Shown: in pieces, positions 35,803 to 44,647 of the stretch
Layout of the letters: the number at the start of each line of letters is the position of its first letter
Numbering within the stretch: position 1 is the stretch's first letter
Assembly: GCF_008042275.1 (NCBI RefSeq)
Contig: NZ_RDBK01000043.1
Span: forward strand, 475,592 to 539,591
Source: Streptomyces sp. OR43
GTDB taxonomy: Bacteria; Actinomycetota; Actinomycetes; Streptomycetales; Streptomycetaceae
DNA: 64,000 nucleotides
Reading direction: 5' to 3'
Program-made: the position numbers and the translations under genes
The notes under the pieces: generated by a model
What the model saw: the letters and a program-made list of their open reading frames with translations, nothing else
Told to the model about the DNA's origin: nothing
Databases searched by the model: none

Positions 35803-36405
35803 ATGAACGACCGCATGGTGTGGATCGACTGCGAGATGACCGGGCTCTCGTTGACGGAAGACGCACTCATCGAGGTGGCCGCACTGGTCACCGACTCGGA
35901 GTTGAACGTGCTCGGCGAAGGGGTGGACATCGTGATCCGTCCGCCGGACGCGGCGCTGGAGACCATGCCCGAGGTGGTGCGGCAGATGCACACCGCCTCG
36001 GGCCTCCTCGACGAGCTGGCCGCGGGCACCACCCTGGCCGACGCCGAGGAACGGGTCCTGGCCTACATCCGCGAGCATGTGAAGGAGCCCGGCAAGGCGC
36101 CGCTCTGCGGGAACACGGTCGGCACGGACCGCGGCTTCCTGTCGCGGGACATGCCGTCGCTGGAGGGCTACCTCCACTACCGGATCGTCGATGTCTCCTC
36201 GGTCAAGGAGCTGGCCCGCCGCTGGTACCCGAGGGCGTATTTCAACAGTCCGCCCAAGAACGGCAACCATCGGGCGCTCGCCGACATCCGCGACTCGATC
36301 ACGGAGATGCGGTACTACCGCGAGGCGGTCTTCGTCCCGCAGCCGGGCCCCGACTCGGAGCGCGCCAAGTCGATCGCCGCGCGCCTGTCGCAGCCCTCGG
36401 CCTAG
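35803..36405 (+). CDS. orn: Oligoribonuclease
   Basis: A 200-residue DEDDh 3'-5' exonuclease degrading very short RNAs and the cyclic-di-GMP product pGpG. ATG 35803 gives [15 protein letters not shown], containing the first Asp-Glu pair; [27 protein letters not shown] and the C-terminal [21 protein letters not shown] complete the DEDDh signature. It follows adpA by 10 bases and is probably co-transcribed. In Streptomyces the gene (ornA) is needed for normal growth and development. Confidence 0.97.
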   Translation: MNDRMVWIDCEMTGLSLTEDALIEVAALVTDSELNVLGEGVDIVIRPPDAALETMPEVVRQMHTASGLLDELAAGTTLADAEERVLAYIREHVKEPGKAPLCGNTVGTDRGFLSRDMPSLEGYLHYRIVDVSSVKELARRWYPRAYFNSPPKNGNHRALADIRDSITEMRYYREAVFVPQPGPDSERAKSIAARLSQPSA

Positions 36406-36530
36406 GACCTTCCGAAAGCCGCTGGTCACGGCCCTTTCGGGGGCCGGGACCGGCGGCGGGGAAACGGGGGCGCGAGCACCCTCCCGGACCCTGTACACTT
36501 TTTCTCGGCCGGTCGGAAACGCCCGGACAT

Positions 36531-36604
36531 GGTGGGTATAGCTCAGACGGTAGAGCACCTGGTTGTGGTCCAGGATGTCGCGGGTTCGAGTCCCGTTACT
36601 CACC
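36531..36604 (+). tRNA. tRNA-His (anticodon GTG)
   Basis: A cloverleaf folds with acceptor GTGGGTA (36532-36538) against TACTCAC (36597-36603), D arm GCTCAGACGGTAGAGC, anticodon arm CCTGGTTGTGGTCCAGG with anticodon GTG, and T arm CGGGTTCGAGTCCCG. The extra 5' G (36531) can pair with the discriminator C (36604), the G-1:C73 identity element of tRNA-His. The CCA end is not encoded. Confidence 0.95.
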
Positions 36605-36614
36605 CTGATTGATG

Positions 36615-36650
36615 AAGGGCCGATCCGCTTTCGCGGATCGGCCCTTTCTC
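36615..36650 (+). terminator. Terminator after tRNA-His
   Basis: AAGGGCCGATCCGC pairs perfectly with GCGGATCGGCCCTT (36633-36646) around a TTTC loop, followed by TCTC. It lies 10 bases after the tRNA 3' end. Confidence 0.85.
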
Positions 36651-36744
36651 ATGTGCGAGACGCGTCCCCCCGCGTCCCTTCCCCCTTCCGCCCGCCGCGC
36701 AGCGGTGGAGTCGGGTATCGAGCAGTCGACGAGAGGAACGTTTC

Positions 36745-38295
36745 ATGCGCGCTCGGAGCATAGGTGCGGCCGCCGCCGCGGCACTGGCCCTGGTGGCTGC
36801 CCGCGACCTCGTCCAGAAGAAGCACGCCCTGCTCAGAAACTTCCCCGTGATCGGACATGCCCGGTACCTGCTGGAGACGATCGGGCCGGAGCTGCGGCAG
36901 TACGTCGTGACGTCCAACGAGGAGGAGCGCCCGTTCAGCCGTGACCAGCGCACCTGGATCTACGCGTCGGCGAAGGCGGAGAACAACTACTTCGGGTTCG
37001 GAACCGACGTGGACGTCGAGCACGTGCAAGGGCACGCGTACGTGAAGCAGCGGACGTTCGCCGGCGCGCTGCCCGATCTGCATGACCCGCAGAGCCCGCT
37101 GCCCTCGGCCAAGGTGCTGGGCGGCCCGCGCGGGCGCGCCAAGGCGTTCCGGCCCGCGAGCGTCGTGAACATCTCGGCGATGAGCTTCGGATCGCTGTCC
37201 GGCCCGGCCGTCACCGCGCTCAACAAGGGCGCGGCGCTGGCCGGCGCGATGCAGAACACGGGTGAGGGCGGACTCTCGCCGTACCACCGCAACGGCGGGG
37301 ACCTCGTCCTCCAGATCGGGACGTCGTACTTCGGCTGCCGCAACGAGGACGGCACCTTCAGCCTCGACAAGCTCAAGGACATAGTCGCGGGCGCCCCGGT
37401 CAAGGCGATAGAGATCAAGCTCTCGCAGGGCGCGAAGCCGGGGCTCGGCGGGCTGCTGCCGGGCGCGAAGGTGACCCCCGAGATCGCCGGGATCCGCGGC
37501 ATCCCGGTCGGCGAGGACTGCGCCTCACCCTCTCGGCACACCGCGTTCCACGACGTCGACTCGATGCTCGACTTCGTAGAGCTGCTCGCCACCGCGACCG
37601 GTCTGCCGGTCGGGATCAAGAGCGCCGTCGGGGAGATGAGCTTCTGGGAGGAGCTGGCCACTCTGATGGCGCGGGGTGATCGCGGGGTCGACTTCGTGAC
37701 CGTCGACGGAGGCGAGGGCGGCACCGGGGCGGCCCCTCTCATTTTCTCCGACTCGGTGTCGCTGCCGTTCCGGATGGGCTTCTCCCGCGTCTACGGCGCG
37801 TTCGCCGAGCGGGGTCTGACGGACGACATCACCTTCATCGGTTCGGGCAAGCTCGGTCTGCCCGAGAACGCCGTCGTCGCGTTCGCCCTGGGCGCCGACA
37901 TGATCAACGTCGCCCGCGAGGCGATGCTGTCCATCGGCTGCATCCAGGCGCAGAAATGCCACACCGACAAGTGCCCCACCGGCATCGCCACCCAGGACCC
38001 GTGGCTGGTGCGCGGCGTCGACGCGCCCTCGAAGGCCACGCGCGCCGCCGTCTACCTGCGCACCCTGCGCAAGGAACTGCTGAAGATCTCGGGCGCTGTC
38101 GGCGTCGCCCACCCGGCGCTCATCACGACCGCCGACATCGAGATCATGAACGGTGACTACGACGCCCGCACCCTGGCGAGCGTCTACGGCTACAAGGACG
38201 GCTGGGGCGAGCTCGGCCCGGAGCTCGCCCAGGAGATCACCGCGCTCCTCACCGCCGCACCTGCCCCTGTCCATGAGGCCGGTACTGACGTGTGA
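36745..38295 (+). CDS. FMN-binding glutamate-synthase-like protein (GltB2 family)
   Basis: A 516-residue member of the glutamate synthase central/FMN-domain superfamily without the amidotransferase domain. An N-terminal hydrophobic segment (IGAAAAAALALVAARDLV) suggests membrane attachment. The FMN barrel shows NISAMSFGSLSGPAVTALNKGA, NTGEGGLSPYH, EIKLSQGAKPGLGGLLPG, FVTVDGGEGGTGAAPL and the Cys-rich IQAQKCHTDKCPTGIATQD, which in glutamate synthases binds an iron-sulfur cluster. The substrate is unknown; the family may be an orphan amino-group or redox enzyme. It is the first gene of the accessory segment after tRNA-His. Confidence 0.85.
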   Translation: MRARSIGAAAAAALALVAARDLVQKKHALLRNFPVIGHARYLLETIGPELRQYVVTSNEEERPFSRDQRTWIYASAKAENNYFGFGTDVDVEHVQGHAYVKQRTFAGALPDLHDPQSPLPSAKVLGGPRGRAKAFRPASVVNISAMSFGSLSGPAVTALNKGAALAGAMQNTGEGGLSPYHRNGGDLVLQIGTSYFGCRNEDGTFSLDKLKDIVAGAPVKAIEIKLSQGAKPGLGGLLPGAKVTPEIAGIRGIPVGEDCASPSRHTAFHDVDSMLDFVELLATATGLPVGIKSAVGEMSFWEELATLMARGDRGVDFVTVDGGEGGTGAAPLIFSDSVSLPFRMGFSRVYGAFAERGLTDDITFIGSGKLGLPENAVVAFALGADMINVAREAMLSIGCIQAQKCHTDKCPTGIATQDPWLVRGVDAPSKATRAAVYLRTLRKELLKISGAVGVAHPALITTADIEIMNGDYDARTLASVYGYKDGWGELGPELAQEITALLTAAPAPVHEAGTDV

Positions 38296-38299
38296 CGAG

Positions 38300-39283
38300 T
38301 TACCGGTGGCCGGTGCCTGACCCGAGGCTCACGCCCGTCCGGCGGCGCCGCGTGAGTGCCGAGCGGAGCTTGTGGGCCAGCCCCCGGGCCATCAGACGGA
38401 GCTGGTCGACCGGGCGGGGCTCGTTGTAGATGACGAAGTCGTCGAACCGGTGGATGCCGCGTCGGCCGGTAACGGCCTCGGCGGCATCCCGGACGGCCGC
38501 GAGATCAGCCGCAGCGAACCGGAGCGCGCGCTCGTCGGGCTGGTAGGTGGCGCCGAGGGGGTAGTCGCGGCCCGGTTCGCTCGCCATCTCGACGTGGCAG
38601 CCGAGCACGTGGACCACCGTGTGCGCCTCGGCGAAGTCGACCAGGCGAGCCAGAGTGGCGCGGAACGCGGTGAAGTCGAATGCGTACAACCGGCCGGGCA
38701 GGACCGTGTCCCCGGTGAACATGATGCCGGTCCACGGGTCGTGGACGGTGATGGCGCTCCTGTGGTGGCCGGGCGAACCGAGGACGTCCAGTACCCTCCC
38801 GCCGAGGTCGAAGGTGACGGCCCCAGTCGGCCAGCGGTCTCCGAAACCGAAGAAGGAGCGGACAGCCTCCTCCTCCCGGGCGACCACGGTGGTCTCGGGA
38901 CGGTCGTCGAACTGGGCGTCTGCGGCCACGTGATCGCCATGCCCATGGGTGTGCGCGACCACCAGGCCGTACTGTTCGCGCGGATGCCCGTCCAGCCACT
39001 CGGTGATCAGCCGGTCGACGGTCGTGCGCAGCGGGAACAGTTCCGGGTCGGCGGTGGCGCCGGTGTCCAGGAGCAAGGCCCGCTCGTTGCCGAACAGCAG
39101 AAAGAGAAACGGGGCCTCGTAGTTGGTCCGTTTGCTCTGGCGGAGGATGACCGTGTGCTCGTCGTAGTGATGGACTTGGATCCTTGGTTCGTCCGCCGTG
39201 CCGTGGATCCAGGCGACATCGAGGGATCCCTCGGCCGGTGTCCCGGCCGCGAAGTCGATCAAGCCGTCAGTGCTCCGGTTCAT
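38300..39283 (-). CDS. Metallo-beta-lactamase-fold hydrolase
   Basis: A 327-residue MBL-fold protein. The metal-binding H-x-H-x-D-H motif is HTHGHGDH, with further ligands in SPGHHRSAI, FTGDTVLPGR and VLGCHVEM. It starts MNRSTDGLIDF with GGGGGA upstream; the adjacent GTG two codons earlier is less well spaced. No signal peptide is seen, so it is cytoplasmic. Its start overlaps the end of the ArsR gene by 17 bases, so the two form an operon. The substrate is unknown; glyoxalase-II-like or lactonase activity are options. Confidence 0.85.
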   Translation of the reverse strand: MNRSTDGLIDFAAGTPAEGSLDVAWIHGTADEPRIQVHHYDEHTVILRQSKRTNYEAPFLFLLFGNERALLLDTGATADPELFPLRTTVDRLITEWLDGHPREQYGLVVAHTHGHGDHVAADAQFDDRPETTVVAREEEAVRSFFGFGDRWPTGAVTFDLGGRVLDVLGSPGHHRSAITVHDPWTGIMFTGDTVLPGRLYAFDFTAFRATLARLVDFAEAHTVVHVLGCHVEMASEPGRDYPLGATYQPDERALRFAAADLAAVRDAAEAVTGRRGIHRFDDFVIYNEPRPVDQLRLMARGLAHKLRSALTRRRRTGVSLGSGTGHR

Positions 39284-39857
39284 GCCCACTGTCCCCCGAT
39301 TCGAATGCTGGTAGCGGCGTGCCCGCCATGAAGTACCGGACGTGACGCTGCCCGGGCAAACGATCTGCGCTGTCCTTCTCGGTCCGCGCGACGTACGGCG
39401 CGAGAAGGGCCTTCCACTGTTCTCTGAGCTCGGCGGCCTCGTCGGCGGAGAGCAGGGCCACCGCCGTGACCATGACGCCTGCCTTCTGCCGCCAGCTCAC
39501 ACTCCCGGCGTCCCGGCGCCCCACGTGGTCGAGGATGGCCCGGGTCTCCCGTTCGACGACGATCCGCTCCAGCGCCGGCCCGACGTCCGGACTGTCATCG
39601 ACGGCGATCCGCATCTCCCGCCTCGGTTCGGGGACCTGCCAGGCCCGTTCTCGCCGGTCGCGGCCCGGACCGGCATCCTCCACGAAGCCGTACTTGGCGA
39701 GTTGGCGCAGATGGAAGGAGCAGCTGGCCTGCGAGACCTCAAGCACCCGGCCGCAGTGGGCGGCTGTCGCGGGCCCGGCCGCGGTCAGTAGCTCCAGCAG
39801 ATCGAGCCGGAGCGGGTGGGCCAACGCCCTGATTGCCTTCGGGTCACTGATCCTCAT
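39267..39857 (-). CDS. ArsR-type winged-helix repressor
   Basis: A 196-residue regulator starting MRISDPKAIRALAHPLRLD, the classic ArsR-domain opening. The HTH is TAAHCGRVLEVSQASCSFHL, followed by RQLAKYGFVEDAG. A C-terminal ~100-residue extension (ILDHVGRRDAG, VALLSADEAAELREQWKAL) is typical of larger actinobacterial members. The ATG lies inside the right arm of a 38-base palindrome, so the protein probably represses itself and the downstream MBL-fold gene. No ribosome binding site is visible, so the message may be leaderless. Confidence 0.87.
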   Translation of the reverse strand: MRISDPKAIRALAHPLRLDLLELLTAAGPATAAHCGRVLEVSQASCSFHLRQLAKYGFVEDAGPGRDRRERAWQVPEPRREMRIAVDDSPDVGPALERIVVERETRAILDHVGRRDAGSVSWRQKAGVMVTAVALLSADEAAELREQWKALLAPYVARTEKDSADRLPGQRHVRYFMAGTPLPAFESGDSGHEPEH

Positions 39858-39905
39858 ATCCCAAAGAGTACTTTGGGATATGAGGATGCCAAAGGGTTCT
39901 TTGGC
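39850..39905. promoter_or_regulatory. Double palindromic operator over the ArsR start
   Basis: A 17-base perfect inverted repeat with 4-base spacer spans 39850-39887 (core CCCAAAG-AGTA-CTTTGGG). Directly next to it is GCCAAAG-GGTT-CTTTGGC (39888-39905). Both share CCAAAG-N4-CTTTGG. The start codon of the ArsR gene (39857) is within the first repeat. Confidence 0.8.
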
Positions 39906-40063
39906 ATATTCGTGATCGGCGGCGCATCGCCATGGCGCGACCTCCAGCGGCCCGTCACTCCTTGCCGGAGGCAGCCTGCACGAAGTGCCGACGGCAGTCC
40001 TGGACCTTGCGACTGATTGCCGAATCCGGAAGGACTGACCGCTCAGGAGACACACGGGTTGCC

Positions 40064-41452
40064 TCACGTACACGCGCCCGCGCCCGCGCCCGCGCCCGCA
40101 GGTGATGCTCCGCCCGACCCGGCCAGCACGCGGTCGACGAGCCGGTTCGTGTACAGGCGGCGAGTGTCACGCTCGCCGAGGTTCTCAAGGGCGACAAGGA
40201 TCAGGCCCGGATCGACTACGGCGGCAGAGCGAAGCTCGATGACCTCCTCTCGCGTCAGCCCGTCGACTCCCGGCGACGGGCCGTCAGCATCCACCAGCGC
40301 GACGCCCCCAGCTGCCTCGGCCGACGATTCCCGTACGTCCACCACAGCCCGGGAGAACGCCGCCGACGGGGACGCAGCGGCGTGTCCGTGCGCCACCTGC
40401 CGATCGGCCCCGTCGGACTGCCCGTCACGGTTCAGGGCCGCCGTGATGTACGCCGCCGGACGGGCCGGCCTCCAGTCGAGGGCGAGGCCGTGCAGCTCGG
40501 CCGCGATGTCGTGAGCGCCGAGGCCGCGGTCGACCAGCGGGCGCAGCGCGAACGCCAACCGGCGCAACGCCTCCGACTGAGTCCAGGCAACCAGCGGGCG
40601 CACCTGCCGGGCGAGGGCGATGTCCCGGGCGACCTGGAGTGGGTGCCGTGACGGCGGGCGGTTGCCGCTTTTCGATGGCCTGGGGCTCCGGTCTCTCCGA
40701 CCGCGCCCGGCCGCCGGGCCTTTCCCACCACCCCTGCCCCTTGGACCCCGGAGAGTTGACGCGGTCGCGGACGTCGCGCGCTCGCGCGAGGTGTCGTTCA
40801 ACCTCCCACTCGGATCAACCTTGGGCACGTCGTGGCCGGACCCGGGAGAATGGGGTGCACGCCCGCCTGAACTGGGCCTATCCACATCCGAGTTATCCAC
40901 AGGGTGGCCTGCCGTACGGAACGCGTCCACGGCACGGGCCCGACCCGGGTCCGTCACCCCGACCACCCGCGCCCCGTACCCGACACCCTCCAGCCGATAC
41001 CCCATCACCTCGTCGTACAGGGGCGGGATCGTCGCGGCGTAGATCGTCGCCGTACCCGCGTACGACCGGCCGGGTAACCGCAGGTTCCGCTTCGATCCGT
41101 GCCGCCGCCACACCAGCGCGCCCAGCTCCCGCAGGACCCGGACATGGCGCTTCACCGTCGCCGCCGACACCCCGCACCGGGCCGCGGTGCGCTCCAGGTC
41201 GTACAGCACGAAGCCCAGCCGGTAATCCATCCGCCCGGCCAGATCCCGCGCGACAACCAGGGTCGTCGCCCCCGCCCCCCGGTGCAGGCGCGCCTCGACG
41301 AGCCACTCCACAGCACGCAGCCACGCCCGCGGCTGCGCATGCCGGGACGCCGTGGCCTCAAGCTCCTGAAGGGCGCCGGGGACGGGGGTCCATGCTGGAT
41401 CCGGGCATGACGGAGAAGCGCAGCACGAAGCCGCGCCGGTGGGATGGCGCAT
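40064..41452 (-). CDS. HTH protein of plasmid/integrative-element type
   Basis: A 462-residue protein recognised only in general terms. Residues ~40-150 form a winged-helix-like region (ARDLAGRMDYRLGFVLYDLE, CGVSAATVKRHVRVLRELGALVWRRHG), then TATIYAATIPPLYDEVMGYRLEG. Replicon-associated and integrative-element proteins in Streptomyces share this arrangement. The middle is Arg/Gly-rich and disordered, and the C-terminal part has VRPLVAWTQSEALRRLAFALRPL and an Ala/Gly dipeptide tail. It may bind DNA as a replication or transfer regulator of a defective element. ATG 41452 and the neighbouring GTG are equally possible starts. Confidence 0.6.
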   Translation of the reverse strand: MRHPTGAASCCASPSCPDPAWTPVPGALQELEATASRHAQPRAWLRAVEWLVEARLHRGAGATTLVVARDLAGRMDYRLGFVLYDLERTAARCGVSAATVKRHVRVLRELGALVWRRHGSKRNLRLPGRSYAGTATIYAATIPPLYDEVMGYRLEGVGYGARVVGVTDPGRARAVDAFRTAGHPVDNSDVDRPSSGGRAPHSPGSGHDVPKVDPSGRLNDTSRERATSATASTLRGPRGRGGGKGPAAGRGRRDRSPRPSKSGNRPPSRHPLQVARDIALARQVRPLVAWTQSEALRRLAFALRPLVDRGLGAHDIAAELHGLALDWRPARPAAYITAALNRDGQSDGADRQVAHGHAAASPSAAFSRAVVDVRESSAEAAGGVALVDADGPSPGVDGLTREEVIELRSAAVVDPGLILVALENLGERDTRRLYTNRLVDRVLAGSGGASPAGAGAGAGACT

Positions 41453-41455
41453 CAC

Positions 41456-41805
41456 AGTCCGTGGGGTGAGGGGGCGGCCGCGCGGGCCGCAGAGTCAGCG
41501 GGGAGCGATCAGCAGACTTGCGCTACGCGGGCCGGCCTGACCGCAGCATCGGCGGGGCCCAGGGGAGCCCGGCCGGGCGGGAGGGGCCTCATTCGATAGT
41601 GCGGGAGTGGTCACCGCGTGGGCGATGGCCGGGCGATCCGAGACGAATCCTTCTCGCAGCTGAGAGTCGGTTCACCGATCAGCGGGGTGACGATCCGACT
41701 GTCACCGTAAGCGGGCATGTTCGATACGCTCATCGGAGCGCCTTTCTCTCTCAGGGATCTTGTGCGCTTCGGCCGGGCGGTGGTCAAGACCGCTCGGCCG
41801 TCTTC
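41456..41805. other. Gap with no recognised gene
   Basis: About 350 bases between two leftward HTH genes. A short GC palindrome (GCGGCCGCGCGGGCCGC near 41472) is present. A 105-codon plus-strand frame here has poor codon bias and was not accepted. Confidence 0.4.
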
Positions 41806-42138
41806 CTACTGCACCGGGGACTCGTCGTCGACTGAGCCCTCAGTGACAGCCTTTTTGCGTGCCTTCGTCCCCCACGCGCCGCCGTGACCTCGCTCGATGT
41901 CCTGCACCGTGCCGAGCGAGACCCCCAGCCGAGCGGCGATCTTTCGGTAGGACACCTTCTCGGCACGCAACGCGAGAACCGCTTCACGGCGCAGCTCCCG
42001 CAGACGGGGCGCTCGCGCGCTGTGGTCCGCGAGGACTTGACTGATGGCTGCCGCCCTTTCGGTCGGATCCTCGATTCCCTCCAGCTCCGACAAGGCGTCA
42101 AATACCCGCTTCGCCACCTTGCTCACGTCGTCGGTCAC
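41806..42138 (-). CDS. Small HTH (sigma/Hin-like) DNA-binding protein
   Basis: A 110-residue protein starting MTDDVSKVAKRVFDALSEL. The C-terminal half contains a clear helix-turn-helix, VSYRKIAARLGVSLGTVQDIERG, of the kind found in resolvase/sigma-factor-like domains, followed by a charged tail. The N-terminal half is a helical region (DPTERAAAISQVLADHSARA) of a type common in small Streptomyces regulators beside integrated elements. It probably regulates neighbouring accessory genes. ATG is supported by position, but no strong ribosome binding site was seen. Confidence 0.75.
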   Translation of the reverse strand: MTDDVSKVAKRVFDALSELEGIEDPTERAAAISQVLADHSARAPRLRELRREAVLALRAEKVSYRKIAARLGVSLGTVQDIERGHGGAWGTKARKKAVTEGSVDDESPVQ

Positions 42139-42532
42139 GCCCGCATCCCTTCATGGGCGCGTCCCGGTTGACCAAGCGTATGTCATGCCATACGTTGGCG
42201 CCAAGACAGCCCGCTCTGTCGTGCAACAAAGCCCCGACCTGGTGGCGACACACCGAGTCGGGGCCATAGGAACCGGGCCGGTGACGACACACCGGGCCCG
42301 ACACCCCGACAAGGCATGACACACCAAGCCGGGACCAGCCAGACCCCTGCTCCCAGCAGAAGACTCGCCATGCACCATCCTTCCACCCGTCGGACCCGCC
42401 GCGCGGCCGGGAGCAACAGCACGCGGCCCAACCGCAAGGGTGCGCGTGACACCCGGCAGCCAGCTCTCTACGCACTGTTGCACCCAGGCTTGTCTGGGTA
42501 CGGTGCGCGGCACCCCTACCCAGGAGGCTTCG
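42139..42532. other. Divergent gap with GACACACC direct repeats
   Basis: About 390 bases between the leftward HTH gene and a rightward DUF6879-type gene. GACACACC recurs at 42247, 42286 and 42318, each followed by a G/C-rich half of similar sequence. They could be regulator sites or weak iterons. No coding region is supported. Confidence 0.45.
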
Positions 42533-43267
42533 ATGACCCGATACCTGCGCAAGGTCGGCACCAACTCTGGCAACGACGGCTGCCCGACCTTGTACGAGGT
42601 CCCCGGAACAGACCGGTACGTGGTCCAGGGCGACCGCGTCACCGACCCCGGCGAACTCACCCAACTGGACAACCTCACCTCCGACGAGGGCGCGGTTACC
42701 GTGCCCCGTGAATTGCTCGCCAACTTCGGGCCGAAGGAGCCGGTGCACGTGCCGCAGCTGATCAGCTTCGAAGACTTCGGCGCAATGTTCGCCAAGGTGA
42801 AGCATTCCGCTTGGCGTCTGGAGACCCGTCGTCGGTACGCCTCCGACGAGGAGACCGACACCTACCGTGAGTTCACTGCGGGCCGGACCGTGAGCTGGGA
42901 CCTGGACGACGAATGGTGCACCAACCGCCGGGAGCGGTCGGAACTCGGGGTCAGGTTCGAGAGGGTGAGGATCCTGGACGAGCCACCCACGCCGGGGCAG
43001 CTGTACCTCCTCGACAACGCGCGGCGGAACACGGCAGTCGGAGAGGACATCCGCACTCTGCCCCGGGCAACGTCAGAGGAGTTGAGGTTGCCGGCCGAGG
43101 ACTTCTGGGTCTTCGACAGCCGAGTCGTGGCTCTGCTGGTCTTCGACGATGAGGACCGGATGACCGGCGTCGAACTGATCACCAACCCGGTGGAGGTCCT
43201 GCGATATGCGCAGGTCCGCGAGGCCGCTTGGCACCACGCCTCCCCGTACGACCAGCCGCGGAGGTAG
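42533..43267 (+). CDS. DUF6879-type protein with fused small N-terminal domain
   Basis: A 244-residue protein starting at ATG 42533 with a strong AGGAGG site. The first ~65 residues (RYLRKVGTNSGNDGCPTLYE..., VPRELLANFGPKE) resemble a separate small Streptomyces protein. From VPQLISFEDFGAMFAKVKH onward it matches the DUF6879 family (WRLETRRRYASDEETDTY, VSWDLDDEWC, GQLYLLDNARRNTA, EDFWVFDSRVVALL, ELITNPVEVLRYAQ). Such proteins lie next to DUF5753 XRE regulators, as here. No enzyme motif is known to me. A possible internal start (GTG in PVHVPQL) could produce the second domain alone. Confidence 0.75.
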   Translation: MTRYLRKVGTNSGNDGCPTLYEVPGTDRYVVQGDRVTDPGELTQLDNLTSDEGAVTVPRELLANFGPKEPVHVPQLISFEDFGAMFAKVKHSAWRLETRRRYASDEETDTYREFTAGRTVSWDLDDEWCTNRRERSELGVRFERVRILDEPPTPGQLYLLDNARRNTAVGEDIRTLPRATSEELRLPAEDFWVFDSRVVALLVFDDEDRMTGVELITNPVEVLRYAQVREAAWHHASPYDQPRR

Positions 43268-43276
43268 CTTCGATAC

Positions 43277-44113
43277 GTGAGCACGGACTATCAGCAGGCC
43301 AGGGTGTCTCTCGGCGCGCGGCTACGGGAACTGCGCGCCGAGGTCACCGGCCGGGACCTCGCGGCCCGCCTGGGCTGGCCGCAGTCGAAGGTGTCCAAGC
43401 TGGAGACGGGCCGGCAGACGGCCACGCCGACGGACCTCAAGGACTGGGCGGAGGCGACCGGGCACCCTGCAGTCGCCGGGGAGCTCCAGGCTCGGCTGGA
43501 AGGGCTGGAGTCCCATACACGCTCGTGGCGCAGGCAGTTGCGGGCCGGACACAAGCCGGTGCAGGACGCCCTCATGGTCGAGTACGAGCGGTCGACCGAG
43601 CTACGCGCCTGGCAGAGCTCCATGGTCGTCGGGTTGCTCCAGACCCCGGACTACGCCCGTGCCCTGTTCGCGCGGTTCGCTGAACTCCACCGCTCACCAC
43701 GGGACATAGACGAGGCGGTTCGGTCCCGGATGCGTCGGCAGGATCTGCTGTACCAGCCGGGCCGGACGTTCCACATCCTGATGTGGGAGGCCGCGCTCCA
43801 CGCCGGAGTGTGTCCGCCCGCAGTCCTTGCCGCGCAGCTCGACCGGCTGGCCGGTGTGATCGGGCTGGACACAGTGAGGCTCGGGATCGTCCCGTTCGGC
43901 GCCCAGGTCGCGGTGCCGCCCGGCCCTGGATTCTGGATGTACGACGACCGGCTGGCCATCGTCGAGGACTGGCACGCGGAGCTGTGGCTGGACGACGAGC
44001 CGACGCTGACCGTCTATCAGCGGGTGTGGGACGCACTCAACGCGTCGGCGGTGTACGGGTCGACGGCACATCGACTGATCAGCAGGGCGCGGGCCCAGAT
44101 CGTGCACCCGTGA
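43277..44113 (+). CDS. XRE-family regulator with DUF5753 domain
   Basis: A 278-residue Streptomyces XRE/DUF5753 regulator, GTG start 9 bases after the DUF6879-type gene. The N-terminal HTH is LRELRAEVTGRDLAARLGW, PQSKVSKLETGRQTATPTDL. The DUF5753 part shows YERSTELRAWQSSMVVGLLQT, PDYARALFARF, and the C-terminal MYDDRLAIVEDWHAELWL, LTVYQRVWDALNASA. These proteins are the Wbl/AbaA-like paralogues that pair with small DUF proteins and influence differentiation. Here it forms a two-gene cassette with the DUF6879-type partner. Confidence 0.9.
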   Translation: MSTDYQQARVSLGARLRELRAEVTGRDLAARLGWPQSKVSKLETGRQTATPTDLKDWAEATGHPAVAGELQARLEGLESHTRSWRRQLRAGHKPVQDALMVEYERSTELRAWQSSMVVGLLQTPDYARALFARFAELHRSPRDIDEAVRSRMRRQDLLYQPGRTFHILMWEAALHAGVCPPAVLAAQLDRLAGVIGLDTVRLGIVPFGAQVAVPPGPGFWMYDDRLAIVEDWHAELWLDDEPTLTVYQRVWDALNASAVYGSTAHRLISRARAQIVHP

Positions 44114-44200
44114 GCATTGCCGGGAATCACCAAGGTGTGCCGGAGAATTTTCGAGAATCAGCGGAGACTCATATTCGCGTGACTCCCTAACGTGCAGGTC

Positions 44201-44647
44201 ATGGCCTCACGGACACGTACTCCGGGATCGGAATGGCTGGCGCTCTCCTCCCCCGACCCGGTGAGAACACACCGGGCATGGGCTGCCGGAGAACTCGCCC
44301 GACTGCACTCGGGCCGACTGTGGACGGCCGTCGAAGCAGACGTGCGCCGATCGGTCGACGCGATGCAGCGCATCGGCCCGGACCGGCTCGGTCCGGTGCT
44401 CGTCCATCCGTCGGCGGACCTCGCATGGTGGCTTGTCCCGTGCGGGTCCGTGGAGGAGCTGGCGGGCGCTGATTTCCTGACGGTGCACGCGTCCGGCCGG
44501 TCGCTCCGCTGTCCGCCGGCCGAACGGTATGTGGACGGCCTGGGATGGCTGGAGAAACCGGCCGGCTCCGGACGGCTCACCGACCCCGCCGCGCTGGGCG
44601 CCGCGTTCCGGCCGGGTCGCCGGCTGCGGGCGGGGGCGTTCCGTTGA
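44201..44647 (+). CDS. Conserved hypothetical protein of accessory cluster
   Basis: A 148-residue protein (ATG 44201; a GTG lies three codons earlier). It shows RTHRAWAAGELARLHSGRLW, a PVLVHPSADLAWWLVPCGS segment and CPPAERYVDGLGWLEKP. I know it only as a hypothetical class that occurs near DUF6879/XRE cassettes. It has no signal peptide, transmembrane segment or catalytic motif I can name. Its stop overlaps the TTG start of the next gene (TTGA), so it is translationally coupled to it. Confidence 0.55.
   Translation: MASRTRTPGSEWLALSSPDPVRTHRAWAAGELARLHSGRLWTAVEADVRRSVDAMQRIGPDRLGPVLVHPSADLAWWLVPCGSVEELAGADFLTVHASGRSLRCPPAERYVDGLGWLEKPAGSGRLTDPAALGAAFRPGRRLRAGAFR

Noticed and set aside
41518..41835. 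105-codon plus-strand frame between two HTH genes
   Set aside because: Poor codon bias, no ribosome binding site and overlap with the minus-strand gene at 41806.
42247..42325. GACACACC repeats as replication iterons
   Set aside because: Only three copies with unequal spacing (39 and 32) and no AT-rich origin region; too weak to call an origin.
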